The position numbers and the translations under genes were made by a program. The notes under the pieces were generated by a model that worked only from the letters and a program-made list of their open reading frames with translations, had not been told where the DNA came from and searched no databases. 64,000 nt of DNA from CBDCGV01 sp965216955 (GTDB taxonomy: Bacteria > Bacteroidota > Bacteroidia > Chitinophagales > JADIYW01), in assembly GCA_965216955.1 (NCBI GenBank), contig CBDCGV010000010.1, forward strand, positions 62,001 through 126,000, in the 5' to 3' direction. Positions 37,210-46,507 of the stretch are shown piece by piece (the stretch's first letter is position 1; each line of letters starts with the position of its first letter).

Positions 37210-37256
37210 TTTGAAAGGCTAAAAGTAGTGAATTATTATATCTAGCATAATTAAAA

Positions 37257-39287
37257 ATGAAATTTCAACTAACATCCAAATTTTCACCTAAAGGAGATCA
37301 ACCAATTGCCATAGAACAGTTAGTTGAAGGCGTTAAAAGCAATGAATCATCCCAAGTTTTATTAGGTGTAACGGGATCCGGCAAAACATTTACAGTGGCT
37401 AATGTTATTCAAGAAGTTCAAAGACCAACTCTCATATTAAGCCATAACAAAACACTAGTAGCCCAATTGTATGGCGAGTTTAAGCAGTTTTTTCCAAAAA
37501 ATGCTGTTGAGTACTTTGTTTCGTATTATGATTATTATCAACCAGAAGCTTATTTACCAGTAACTGATACTTATATAGAGAAAGACTTAAATATCAATGA
37601 CGAAATAGCAAAACTTAGATTAAGTACAACGTCTTCTCTGTTATCAGGGAGAAGAGATATTATTGTTGTTGCCTCAGTTTCTTGTATTTATGGTCTTGGA
37701 AATCCTGCGGAATTTAAAAACAGAATTATTCGACTAAGCGTTGGAGATAGAGTAAGCAGAAATATGTTTCTATTTCAATTAGTTGACAATCTATATTCGA
37801 GAACCAACAATGATTTTCAGCGAGGGAACTTTAGGGTTAAAGGAGATAACATTGAAATCTTTTTACCCTATGCTGATTATGCCTATCGTATTTTGTTTTG
37901 GGATGATGAAATTGAAGGATTAGAGTCTTTTAATCCTGAAAATGGCCAACTAATTGAAAAAATGGATGACATTGCTATTTTTCCTGCAGAAGCTTATGTA
38001 GCTCCAAAAAATATGCTGCCGAACATTTTAGAAGAAATTCAAGATGAATTAATGGCACAAAAAAATTACTACAATGAAATTGGGAAAGTTTTAGAAGCCA
38101 AACGGTTAGAAGAAAGAATAAACTTTGATGTAGAAATGATCAGGGAATTGGGCTATTGCTCTGGTGTAGAAAATTATTCCAGATTCTTTGACAGAAGAAA
38201 TCCTGGCGAGCGACCCTTTTGCTTGTTAGATTATTTTCCTGATGATTACCTGATGGTCATTGATGAGAGCCATGTTACCATCCCACAGGTCGAGGGCATG
38301 TATGGCGGTGATAGAGCCAGAAAACAAAACCTTGTAGAGTTTGGGTTTCGACTGCCTTCAGCTTTAGATAACCGGCCACTAAATTTTAATGAGTTTGAAT
38401 CAATGATTAATCAAACGATATATGTTAGTGCGACCCCTGGTAATTTTGAACTGGCGCAAACTGATGGGTTTTTCATAGAACAAGTTGTACGACCAACTGG
38501 TTTATTAGACCCCCCTATTGAAGTTCGTCCTTCCGAAAATCAAGTAGATGATCTTTTAGATGAAATTCATAAGAGAGTTAATATAAATGAGCGTGTTTTA
38601 ATAACAACGCTTACAAAAAGAATGGCTGAAGAGCTTACCAAATATCTATCCAGACTAAATATAAAATGTAGATATATCCATAGTGAAATTGACACTTTAG
38701 ATCGAGTAGAGATTATTCAAGGTTTACGTTTAGGAGATTTTGATGTACTGGTTGGTGTTAACCTATTAAGAGAGGGGTTAGACTTACCAGAAGTTTCTTT
38801 GGTGGCAATTATGGATGCTGATAAAGAAGGTTTTTTAAGAAACGAAAGATCATTAACACAAACTGCAGGACGTGCGGCTAGAAATGCGAATGGGTTAGTA
38901 ATCATGTATGCAGATACTATAACTGGTTCTATGCGAAGAACTATTGACGAAACAAATCGAAGAAGAGATAAACAAATTGCGTACAACCAAAAGCATGACA
39001 TTACTCCTACAACTGTCCATAAGTCCAAAGAGGAAATTATCAATAGCGCCTCTATTTTAGACATAAAAATAGAACGTGATAAAAAATCCAAATCTAAAAA
39101 CAAACAAGCAGACAAAATGGTTACTGAAGACCCTCTACAAATGACCAAAAGATCCCTTGAAGCACAAATCGAAAAAACAAAAAAGGCCATGCAAAAGGCA
39201 GCCAGAGAAACAGATTTTATGGAAGCAGCTAGACTGAGAGATGAGATGTTCGCTCTTGAAAAAGTTTTCAAAGAGAGATTTGATTAA
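37257..39287 (+). CDS. uvrB: Excinuclease ABC subunit B
   Basis: The helicase-like damage-verification subunit of nucleotide excision repair. It has the Walker A motif LLGVTGSGKTFT, the beta-hairpin region YYDYYQPEAYLPVTDTYIEKD, the DESHVTIPQ motif, SATPG and the helicase motif VI QTAGRAARNANG. The C-terminal UvrC-binding domain is visible as EAQIEKTKKAMQKAARETDFMEAARLRDEMFALE. 676 residues, complete. It is monocistronic, and the following gene has its own start 57 bp on. Confidence 0.98.
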   Translation: MKFQLTSKFSPKGDQPIAIEQLVEGVKSNESSQVLLGVTGSGKTFTVANVIQEVQRPTLILSHNKTLVAQLYGEFKQFFPKNAVEYFVSYYDYYQPEAYLPVTDTYIEKDLNINDEIAKLRLSTTSSLLSGRRDIIVVASVSCIYGLGNPAEFKNRIIRLSVGDRVSRNMFLFQLVDNLYSRTNNDFQRGNFRVKGDNIEIFLPYADYAYRILFWDDEIEGLESFNPENGQLIEKMDDIAIFPAEAYVAPKNMLPNILEEIQDELMAQKNYYNEIGKVLEAKRLEERINFDVEMIRELGYCSGVENYSRFFDRRNPGERPFCLLDYFPDDYLMVIDESHVTIPQVEGMYGGDRARKQNLVEFGFRLPSALDNRPLNFNEFESMINQTIYVSATPGNFELAQTDGFFIEQVVRPTGLLDPPIEVRPSENQVDDLLDEIHKRVNINERVLITTLTKRMAEELTKYLSRLNIKCRYIHSEIDTLDRVEIIQGLRLGDFDVLVGVNLLREGLDLPEVSLVAIMDADKEGFLRNERSLTQTAGRAARNANGLVIMYADTITGSMRRTIDETNRRRDKQIAYNQKHDITPTTVHKSKEEIINSASILDIKIERDKKSKSKNKQADKMVTEDPLQMTKRSLEAQIEKTKKAMQKAARETDFMEAARLRDEMFALEKVFKERFD

Positions 39288-39344
39288 TCTTTTGGAACCT
39301 TTTTTACTCTTATTTATTTGTATATAAATCAAAATGCCGTTGAC

Positions 39345-40163
39345 ATGAAAGTTTTTGGTTGTATTACACTACTGCTTTTCTCTTTAAATACTTTTGCCGG
39401 TGGGCCATGGGCCGAAGGAAAGTTTAAGGGTTATGCAGAAATATCGGGTAGCTTCACTTTACTTACTACCACCCGAGATAACACCTATCAAACCTACTTG
39501 GAATTTGGATTAACTGATAAAATCACATTCAAAGGTATCCTTCCTTTTAAATATGTGAAATCTCAAGAAGATATTGACGACTTCTCCGGAGATCTTTTAT
39601 CTTCAACAAGTCTATGGGGAATTGGGAACATTTTAGTAGGACTCAAATACCAACTTCCTATAGAAAAAATACCTTTTTCAATTGGCTTTGATACAGAATT
39701 AGGAACTTTAAAAACAGAAAACAACCAAGGCCTAAGAACAGCCTACAACACTTACACTTTCATTCCAAATATCTCTTTAGGGATGGGATGGGATAATAAA
39801 TATGCATTTGTTGAATTACGCCCTGGATTTAGAATTAATAATTTTAGTCATTATATCAGTATTGTAGGAGAATTTGGAGGGAAGCTTAAAGATATGATTT
39901 GGGTATCGCTATATGCAGAACTACGAAACAGCTTTAAAAATGGAAGTTTCAATGATATAGAAGATCTTAGTTTAGGTGATGACTCCCCTTTTAACCTAAC
40001 AGGCTTTTATAGAGATAGACAAGGGTGGTTTAACTTTGGCCCTAAGCTGGCCATCGAATTAAAAAAAGGATTTGGAATCAATGCTGCGGCACTTTACTCT
40101 TTAGGCATGGCAAACGGAGGAGAGGCTGTTTCTGTAAAGGCTGGAGTGTATTATGATTGGTAG
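39345..40163 (+). CDS. Outer-membrane beta-barrel-type protein, unknown
   Basis: A secreted protein of about 272 residues. A signal peptide (MKVFGCITLLLFSLNTFA) is followed by alternating amphipathic strands: YAEISGSFTLLT, QTYLEFGLTDKITFKGILPFKY and FVELRPGFRINNF. This fits a barrel of about twelve strands. No family name can be assigned. The frame reaches back to 39318, but ATG at 39345 places the signal peptide correctly. Confidence 0.75.
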   Translation: MKVFGCITLLLFSLNTFAGGPWAEGKFKGYAEISGSFTLLTTTRDNTYQTYLEFGLTDKITFKGILPFKYVKSQEDIDDFSGDLLSSTSLWGIGNILVGLKYQLPIEKIPFSIGFDTELGTLKTENNQGLRTAYNTYTFIPNISLGMGWDNKYAFVELRPGFRINNFSHYISIVGEFGGKLKDMIWVSLYAELRNSFKNGSFNDIEDLSLGDDSPFNLTGFYRDRQGWFNFGPKLAIELKKGFGINAAALYSLGMANGGEAVSVKAGVYYDW

Positions 40164-40199
40164 AGTTTCTTAAAGCATTTTTCTTGTTTGGTTTATTGG

Positions 40200-42167
40200 T
40201 TAAAAGTCAAATTCTTTATTCAAAAAGAAGTCAATAGCTTCGGGGTTTCTCATTGCATCTTTGCTTAAAGAGTTGGAAACATCGATTCCCATTAATATTT
40301 TTTTGACAGGAGCTTCCATTTTTTTACCACTAATAGTATATGGGATATCTTGCACTTGATAAATCTCATTAGGCACATGTCGTGGGCTGTATTTCTCTTT
40401 CAGCGTTGCTTTGATCTTTTGCTTTAATGTATCATTTAAAGCAATCCCTTCCTCTAACATTACAAACATGGGCATAAAATGAGCTCCATTTTCTTTATCA
40501 ATACAAACAACAAGGCTGTCTTTAATCTCTTCCAAACTGTCTACCGCATTATACACCTCACTAGTACCAATACGAACTCCTCCTCTGTTTAATGTAGCAT
40601 CCGATCGACCATATATAATCAATGTCCCTCTATTGGTTATTTTAATCCAATCTCCATGCCTCCATATACTTTCATATACGTCAAAATAACTTTTTTGATA
40701 TCGTTCATCGTTTTTATCATTCCAAAAGAAAACAGGCATAGATGGCATTGGTTCCGTAATCACCAACTCCCCTAATTCATCCATAACACTTTTTCCATCT
40801 TCACTAAAGGCTTCAATTTTACACCCTAACATTCTACATTGAATTTCCCCCTTGTAAACTGGCAAGTTAGGAGCTCCCCCTACAAACCCCGTACAAACAT
40901 CCGTTCCTCCACTTAATGAGACTAACCATAAGTCTCTTTTTACGTGATTATATATCCACTCAAAAGCATCCGGAGTTAAAGGAGAACCTGTGGAACCTAT
41001 TGATCTCAGTTTTGGAAATTCATCTTTGCTAAAAGAAAGTCCTGCTTTCATACAGGCAATGTAAAAACTAGCCCCCCCTCCAAAATGTGTAATTTTAGTT
41101 TGCGATGCAAAATCCCATAGTACATTTAAATCCGGATATCCTGCTGAGCCATCATAAATGACCAAAGTGCTTCCAACAAGCATAGAAGCCAAAGCATAAT
41201 TCCACATCATCCATCCTGTGGTAGAATACCAAAAAAAGCGATCGCCCTTTTTTACATCTTGATGTAGTGAAATCGCCTTCAGATGTTCCAATAAATTGCC
41301 TCCATTACTATGGGTTATTGCCTTTGGTTTTCCTGTGGTTCCAGATGAAAACAATATCCATATTGGATGATCAAATGGCACCCTCTGAAAAGTCAACTTT
41401 CCCCTTACTTCATTTTCTAAAATTGTTTGCCACCATATGCAGTCCTCTTTTAAATTTGAAATATGTTTTTTTGAAACAACAATTGTTTTTTCGAGAGAGG
41501 GAAGTGCGCTTATAAGAGACTCAATAATACTTGTCTTATTAAATTCTTTTCCATTGTATACATAGGCATTTGCTGCAAATAGTACTTTAGGTTTTATTTG
41601 TTTGAAACGATCCACCACACTATCTACCCCAAAGTCTGGTGAGCAACTTGACCAAATTGCCCCCAAGGAATTTACAGCCAAAAAAGCAATAACAGCTTGC
41701 GGATTGTTCGGCAAAAAAGATACAACCCTATCCCCCATTTCTACACCACACTCCTCCTTTAAATAATTAGCAACTTTGGCCACCTGAATTCTTAACACCT
41801 TCCATGAAATCTCCTCTATCCCCCCTTTTTCAGATTTAAACAATATAGCAGCGTGATCATCATTTTCATTTCTAAAGATATGTTCTGAGTAATTAAGCAA
41901 TGTTCCCTCAAACCACTTAGTGCCAATCATCCCCTCTGCAGGACGTTGAATTACATTCTCATAATGTCCATCATGAAGCACATCATAATAATTCCAAACA
42001 GACTCCCAAAAATCTTCAATATTGTTAACTGACCACTCCCATAAGTCAGAATAGTTGCCCTCTTCAATCTCAATTTTATTTAACCATTTTTCATAGTGAT
42101 GCAGGTTGCTTTTTTTATACACCTGAACACTGGGATCAAACAATATTTTGGGCAAATTATTGGCCAT
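40200..42167 (-). CDS. Acetoacetate--CoA ligase
   Basis: An acyl-adenylate enzyme of 655 residues, matching acetoacetyl-CoA synthetase in length and in its long N-terminal extension (VQVYKKSNLHHYEKWLNKIE). Motifs are WILFSSGTTGKPKAITH (phosphate loop), WMMWNYALASML, SLSGGTDVCTGFVGG and the C-terminal SGKKMEAPVKKIL with the catalytic lysine. It activates acetoacetate for re-use of ketone bodies or polyhydroxyalkanoate intermediates. It is divergent from the acyl-CoA-binding protein gene and shares a short symmetric promoter region with it. Confidence 0.9.
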   Translation of the reverse strand: MANNLPKILFDPSVQVYKKSNLHHYEKWLNKIEIEEGNYSDLWEWSVNNIEDFWESVWNYYDVLHDGHYENVIQRPAEGMIGTKWFEGTLLNYSEHIFRNENDDHAAILFKSEKGGIEEISWKVLRIQVAKVANYLKEECGVEMGDRVVSFLPNNPQAVIAFLAVNSLGAIWSSCSPDFGVDSVVDRFKQIKPKVLFAANAYVYNGKEFNKTSIIESLISALPSLEKTIVVSKKHISNLKEDCIWWQTILENEVRGKLTFQRVPFDHPIWILFSSGTTGKPKAITHSNGGNLLEHLKAISLHQDVKKGDRFFWYSTTGWMMWNYALASMLVGSTLVIYDGSAGYPDLNVLWDFASQTKITHFGGGASFYIACMKAGLSFSKDEFPKLRSIGSTGSPLTPDAFEWIYNHVKRDLWLVSLSGGTDVCTGFVGGAPNLPVYKGEIQCRMLGCKIEAFSEDGKSVMDELGELVITEPMPSMPVFFWNDKNDERYQKSYFDVYESIWRHGDWIKITNRGTLIIYGRSDATLNRGGVRIGTSEVYNAVDSLEEIKDSLVVCIDKENGAHFMPMFVMLEEGIALNDTLKQKIKATLKEKYSPRHVPNEIYQVQDIPYTISGKKMEAPVKKILMGIDVSNSLSKDAMRNPEAIDFFLNKEFDF

Positions 42168-42181
42168 CTTTGAACTTTAAA

Positions 42182-42208
42182 ATTTATTTGTAAATTACAC
42201 AAATAAAT
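42182..42208. promoter_or_regulatory. Perfect dyad in the AACS-ACBP divergent promoter region
   Basis: A perfect 10-bp inverted repeat, ATTTATTTGT and ACAAATAAAT, separated by AAATTAC. It lies 14 bp from the acetoacetyl-CoA synthetase start on one side and 10 bp from the acyl-CoA-binding protein ATG on the other. It has the size and symmetry of a dimeric repressor site controlling both genes. Confidence 0.55.
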
Positions 42209-42218
42209 GAATTATAAA

Positions 42219-42491
42219 ATGAGTTTACAAGATCAATTTGAAGATGCACAATTAAGAGTCAAAAAGTTAACAGAAAGACCTTCAAATGAAGAATTTCTTG
42301 ATCTATATGCCCTATTCAAACAAGCAACAATTGGTGACAACGATACAAAAAAGCCAGGAATGTTTGACATGAAAGGGCAGTTTAAATGGAAAAGCTGGAA
42401 AGAAAAAGCTGGCATGTCTAATGATGAAGCGATGCAAGCTTATATTGATCTAGTAGATACGCTTTTAGGCAAATATAAACATGAAGACTAG
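42219..42491 (+). CDS. Acyl-CoA-binding protein
   Basis: A 90-residue four-helix ACBP that binds medium- and long-chain acyl-CoA esters. Conserved residues are seen in EEFLDLYALFKQATIGD and KGQFKWKSWKEKAGMSNDEAMQAYIDLV, including the lysines and tyrosine that hold the CoA. The family is best known in eukaryotes and is scattered in bacteria. A first ATG at 42207 overlaps the dyad; ATG at 42219 (MSLQDQFE) is preferred. Confidence 0.93.
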   Translation: MSLQDQFEDAQLRVKKLTERPSNEEFLDLYALFKQATIGDNDTKKPGMFDMKGQFKWKSWKEKAGMSNDEAMQAYIDLVDTLLGKYKHED

Positions 42492-42535
42492 CATTTGATC
42501 TAGTTAGAATCAAATAATCTCAGGTAACATGCTTA

Positions 42536-43537
42536 TTATTTCTTCTTTTTAGTTGTTGTTTTTTTTCTAGCAGCTGTAGTTTTAGCTCTCTTTGTTTGAG
42601 CAGTTGACTTTTTCTTTGCTGTTGGCGCTTTTGCTTTTACCTTAGTTTTTGAACCTGCACTCCTTTTAGCTTTTGAAGTCGTTTTAGCTTTTGGTTTTGC
42701 AGTGGCTTTAGTTTTAGCTGTTGAAGCTGTTTTTTTCGCTTTTGAAGTCACCTTCTTTCTTGTCGCCGTAGTTTTTTTACTTACAGGAGTAGTTTTTGTT
42801 GCTTTCTTTTTTGTAGCACTTTTCGCTTTTGTAGCAACTGTCTTTGTTTTAGCTTTCTTTGTAGCAACTACCTTTTTTTTCCCACTAACAGTTTTCTTTG
42901 AAGCAGTAGCTGCCTTAACAGAAGGTTTTCTTGTCTTCCTCTTTTTAGGTGTTGCTTGCCTAGCTTTCCATTCTTTTTCAAGCTTACTAAGTTTCCTTTT
43001 ATCTATTTTATTTATACTATCCGTCTCTCCAAAAAGTTCTAGCGACTTCTTATTATAGGCATAAGCAGCGGCCTCTGCTGTATCATACAATCCTAAATCA
43101 AATCGCTTACCATTATTATACATAACGGCTCTAAACTTATTTGGAGCTACTTGAACCACACCCCTGTATCCTGTTGCATTTGAGAAACTATTTTGTCGCC
43201 TTCTCAACTCAGACATGGTTACCCACTCAATATTTTCAATTTGGCAATTCAATGGATTGCCGTCTTTTAACCGAACAAAATATTTCTTTCTTGCTCTTGG
43301 CTTTTTTAAATACTTATCTGCAACAGCCCTGTGCAAATAAATGGTTAGATTTCTATAGCCTCCTTTTTTTAAAGGAAAATTCTTTTGAAAAAAAGCGTAA
43401 CCACTTGAGTGTAATCTCAAATTATTTAAAAAGTTGACTTTTTTAAACTCCGGATCTCTTTTAAAAAAATTTAAAGCCTTTTTCGTTAGAATAACTTTCT
43501 TGGTAGAGTTCTTTAAATCGACTATTTCACCTGCCAT
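42536..43537 (-). CDS. AP2-domain protein with degenerate HNH module and histone H1-like tail
   Basis: A 333-residue, extremely basic protein with three parts. Residues about 65-108 resemble an HNH_3 module (YLHRAVADKYL, KDGNPLNCQIENIEWVT), but the histidine expected before DGN is replaced (VRLKDGN), so cutting activity is doubtful. Residues about 121-175 are an AP2-type DNA-binding domain (TGYRGVVQV, FDLGLYDTAEAAAYAYNKKSLELFG). Residues 191-333 are a low-complexity K/A/T/S tail like bacterial H1 or HU tails. It is probably a nucleoid-binding or regulatory protein derived from a homing-type endonuclease; that is inference. It is monocistronic with a clear promoter. Confidence 0.85.
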   Translation of the reverse strand: MAGEIVDLKNSTKKVILTKKALNFFKRDPEFKKVNFLNNLRLHSSGYAFFQKNFPLKKGGYRNLTIYLHRAVADKYLKKPRARKKYFVRLKDGNPLNCQIENIEWVTMSELRRRQNSFSNATGYRGVVQVAPNKFRAVMYNNGKRFDLGLYDTAEAAAYAYNKKSLELFGETDSINKIDKRKLSKLEKEWKARQATPKKRKTRKPSVKAATASKKTVSGKKKVVATKKAKTKTVATKAKSATKKKATKTTPVSKKTTATRKKVTSKAKKTASTAKTKATAKPKAKTTSKAKRSAGSKTKVKAKAPTAKKKSTAQTKRAKTTAARKKTTTKKKK

Positions 43538-43597
43538 AATTTAAGTTTTAATAGGCTTTCTGCTTCTTCTGGCAGTTTTTTACTTTAATGTTAATTT

Positions 43598-43629
43598 CAA
43601 ATGTATTTAAATTATTTTAAAGTAACAAC
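43598..43629 (-). promoter_or_regulatory. Promoter (-33 GTTG, -7 TACATTTG) of the AP2/H1-like gene
   Basis: On the minus strand GTTG (within TTTGTTG) and TACATTTG are 20 bp apart, close to the Bacteroidota TTTG-n19/20-TAnnTTTG consensus. The -7 element ends 60 bp before the start codon at 43537. It is one of the best promoter matches in the window. Confidence 0.65.
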
Positions 43630-43747
43630 AAATGAAACATCTTAATTCAGGCACCTAGATTAACGCATTACACTATGTGGAACGCTTCCAAATAAGAACG
43701 TAACATAAAAATTAACTTTAAATTCAAGGATAATTGATGTGAACCTT

Positions 43748-43755
43748 TATTTTTG
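43748..43755 (+). promoter_or_regulatory. Promoter -7 element (TATTTTTG) for sdhCAB
   Basis: TATTTTTG fits TAnnTTTG and lies 24 bp before the sdhC ATG. No convincing -33 sequence is found at 19-21 bp. Confidence 0.45.
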
Positions 43756-43779
43756 TCGCCAAATTTATCACATAAAGGT

Positions 43780-44448
43780 ATGAGCAGTTCAAATCAATTA
43801 GCATCTATTAAAAGAAAAGTAGCCATGGCCCTGTCCGGGTTCTTTTTACTTGTCTTTTTAACACAACATCTTGTTATAAACTTTTTATCTGTAATTAGTC
43901 CCGAGGCTTTTAATAGTACTTCTCACTTTATGGGCACCAACCCTGTTATTCAATTTATGCTTCAACCAGTGTTAATAGGTGGTTTTCTATTTCATATAAT
44001 AATGGGGATCAATTTAGAGCTAAAAAACAAATCGGCAAGACCTATTAAATATGCTGCTAAGGACAATGCGCCAAATGTAACATGGATGTCAAAAAATATG
44101 GTTATCACTGGAATAATGGTCTTATTATTCTTGGGATTACATTTCTATGATTTCTGGATTCCAGAACTAAAAGCAAAATTTGTTGATGGAGTTTGGAACG
44201 AAACGGATAGATATTACCCTGAGTTAAGACATAAATTTCATGATATTGTGAGAGTTATCTTATACGTGGTTTCATTCGTTTTTCTGGGATTACATTTATC
44301 TCATGGATTTCAATCTGCATTTCAATCCGTTGGACTTCGTCATAAGAAATATACGCATTTCATAAAAAAATTAGGTTACGCATATGCCTTTATTGTTCCA
44401 GCAGTATTTGCATTCATCGCATTATTTCACTATTTAACTCAACTGTAA
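43780..44448 (+). CDS. sdhC: Succinate dehydrogenase cytochrome b subunit
   Basis: The membrane anchor of succinate:quinone reductase, B-type, fusing the functions of SdhC and SdhD. There are five transmembrane helices with histidines in FLTQHLVINFL, GGFLFHIIMG, LFLGLHFYDFW and FLGLHLSHGFQSAF that can ligate two haems. It has about 222 residues. The frame extends to a TTG at 43753; ATG at 43780 is preferred because it follows AAAGG. sdhA starts directly at the next base after the stop. Confidence 0.93.
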   Translation: MSSSNQLASIKRKVAMALSGFFLLVFLTQHLVINFLSVISPEAFNSTSHFMGTNPVIQFMLQPVLIGGFLFHIIMGINLELKNKSARPIKYAAKDNAPNVTWMSKNMVITGIMVLLFLGLHFYDFWIPELKAKFVDGVWNETDRYYPELRHKFHDIVRVILYVVSFVFLGLHLSHGFQSAFQSVGLRHKKYTHFIKKLGYAYAFIVPAVFAFIALFHYLTQL

Positions 44449-46462
44449 ATGAGTAAACTAAATTCTAATTCACCAAAAGGGCCAATTGCTGAAAGTTGGA
44501 GTAATCATAAAGCTAAGCTAAGGTTAGTTGCCCCAAATAATAGAGACAGAATTGATATAATTGTTGTAGGAACTGGCCTAGCAGGTGGATCAGCAGCTGC
44601 AACGTTAGCAGAGCTGGGATATAATGTTAAAGCTTTCTGTTATCAAGATTCTCCTAGAAGAGCCCATTCTATTGCAGCACAAGGGGGTATCAATGCGGCT
44701 AAAAACTATCAAGGAGATAATGATTCTATTTACCGTCTGTTTTATGACACTATTAAAGGTGGGGATTACAGAGCACGAGAATCTAATGTATATAGGTTAG
44801 CTGAAGTATCTGCAAACATCATTGACCAATGTGTTGCACAAGGGGTTCCATTTGCAAGAGACTATGGGGGATTGTTAGATAACCGCTCTTTTGGAGGCGT
44901 ACAGGTAAAAAGAACTTTTTATGCCAAAGGGCAAACAGGGCAACAATTATTACTTGGCTGCTATTCTGCGATGTCTAGGCAAATTGGCCTAGGAAGAATT
45001 CAGATGTATAACCGCCACGAAATGCTGGAGCTAGTAAAAGTGGACGGAAAAGCGAGAGGAATAATAGCAAGAAATCTAATCACCGGCGAAATTGAGAGAC
45101 ATTCAGCACATGCTGTTGTTATTGCTTCGGGGGGGTATGGTAACGTTTATTTCTTATCTACCAATGCAATGGGTTCTAATTGTTCCGCTGCGTGGAAAAT
45201 ACATAAAAAAGGAGCTTTGTTTGCAAATCCTTGCTATGTTCAAATACACCCTACATGCGTTCCTCAGCATGGCACACAACAATCGAAATTGACTTTGATG
45301 TCTGAATCACTAAGAAACTCTGGTAGAATTTGGGTGCCAAAGAAAAAAAGAGGATGCTCAAGCCATCAGAGAAGGCAGGTTAAAACCAACGGATATAAAA
45401 GAGGAAGATAGAGACTATTATTTAGAAAGAAGATATCCTGCTTTTGGAAACTTAGTACCTAGAGATGTTGCATCAAGAGCTGCAAAAGAACGATGTGATG
45501 CAGGATTTGGCGTTGAGAATAATGAAACACAAGAGGGGGTCTTTCTTGATTTCTCTACAGAGATAATAAAGAAAGGTAAGGAAGCGGCATATCAAAAGGG
45601 TATTAAAAACCCTTCTTATAAAGAAATTAGGGAATTAGGCGAAAAGTGGGTAGAAGAAAAATACGGCAATCTTTTCCAAATGTATGAAAAGATTACTGAC
45701 GACAATCCTTATAAAACTCCAATGAAAATATATCCTGCTGTGCATTATACCATGGGAGGTGTTTGGGTCGACTATAACCTAATGTCTACCATTCCTGGTT
45801 GCTATGTTGCGGGTGAAGCTAACTTCTCGGACCATGGAGCGAATAGACTTGGGGCTTCTGCATTAATGCAGGGATTGGCAGATGGTTACTTCGTATTACC
45901 ATATACCATCGCTGAATATTTAGCAGATGAAATTAGAACGGGACCAATACCAACAGATACCAAAGAATTTGATGATGCAGAAAATGAAGTTAAAGAACGC
46001 ATTAACAAATTAGTGAACAATAATGGTAAGCATTCTGTTGACTACTTCCATAAGAAACTAGGAAGAATAATGTGGAATAAGGTAGGAATGGCACGAAATG
46101 AAAAAGGATTGAAAGAAGCCATTCAAGAAATTGATGCGCTGCGAAAAGAGTTTTGGAACGATGTATATATCCCCGGAACTGCTGACTCTTTCAATCCAGA
46201 GCTTGAAAAAGCAGGAAGAGTTGCTGATTTTCTTGAACTAGGACAACTTTTAGCCATGGATGCTTTGAACAGAAATGAATCTGCAGGAGGGCATTTCAGA
46301 GAGGAATACCAAACTGAAGAAGGCGAAGCATTGAGAGATGACGAGCACTACGTTTATGCAGCCGCATGGGAATATAAAGGTGACGACATCAACCAAGAGG
46401 TGCTTCATAAAGAAGAACTTGAGTTTAATGATATTGAACTTAAAACTAGATCATACAAATAG
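44449..46462 (+). CDS. sdhA: Succinate dehydrogenase flavoprotein subunit, frameshifted
   Basis: SdhA oxidises succinate to fumarate with covalent FAD. The first part has the FAD loop VVGTGLAGGSAAATLAELGY, the FAD-attachment HSIAAQGGINAA and SFGGVQVKRTFYAKGQTGQQLL. At the seven-A run 45343-45349 the frame shifts: as written it stops at 45409-45411. Removing one A gives WVPKKKEDAQAIREGRLKP and then a perfect continuation (YYLERRYPAFGNLVPRDVASRA, HYTMGGVWVDYNLM, EANFSDHGANRLGASALMQG). The restored length of about 670 residues is right for this type. As the enzyme is central to respiration, an error in the homopolymer is the likely cause; transcriptional slippage is possible. Confidence 0.92.
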
Positions 46463-46507
46463 ATATTAGTAAATAAATAATTACTTCATAAGCATAAAAA
46501 AAGACAC

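Noticed and set aside
42702..43058. Phenylalanine/alanine/valine-rich open frame on the plus strand
   Set aside because: It is the antisense reading of the lysine-rich tail of the AP2/H1-like gene; the hydrophobic look is an artefact of complementing AAA/AAG codons.
45340..45352. Programmed ribosomal frameshift of the dnaX A-AAA-AAG type in sdhA
   Set aside because: The change needed is +1, whereas that slippery sequence gives -1; I also see no stimulatory stem. Error or transcriptional slippage is simpler.
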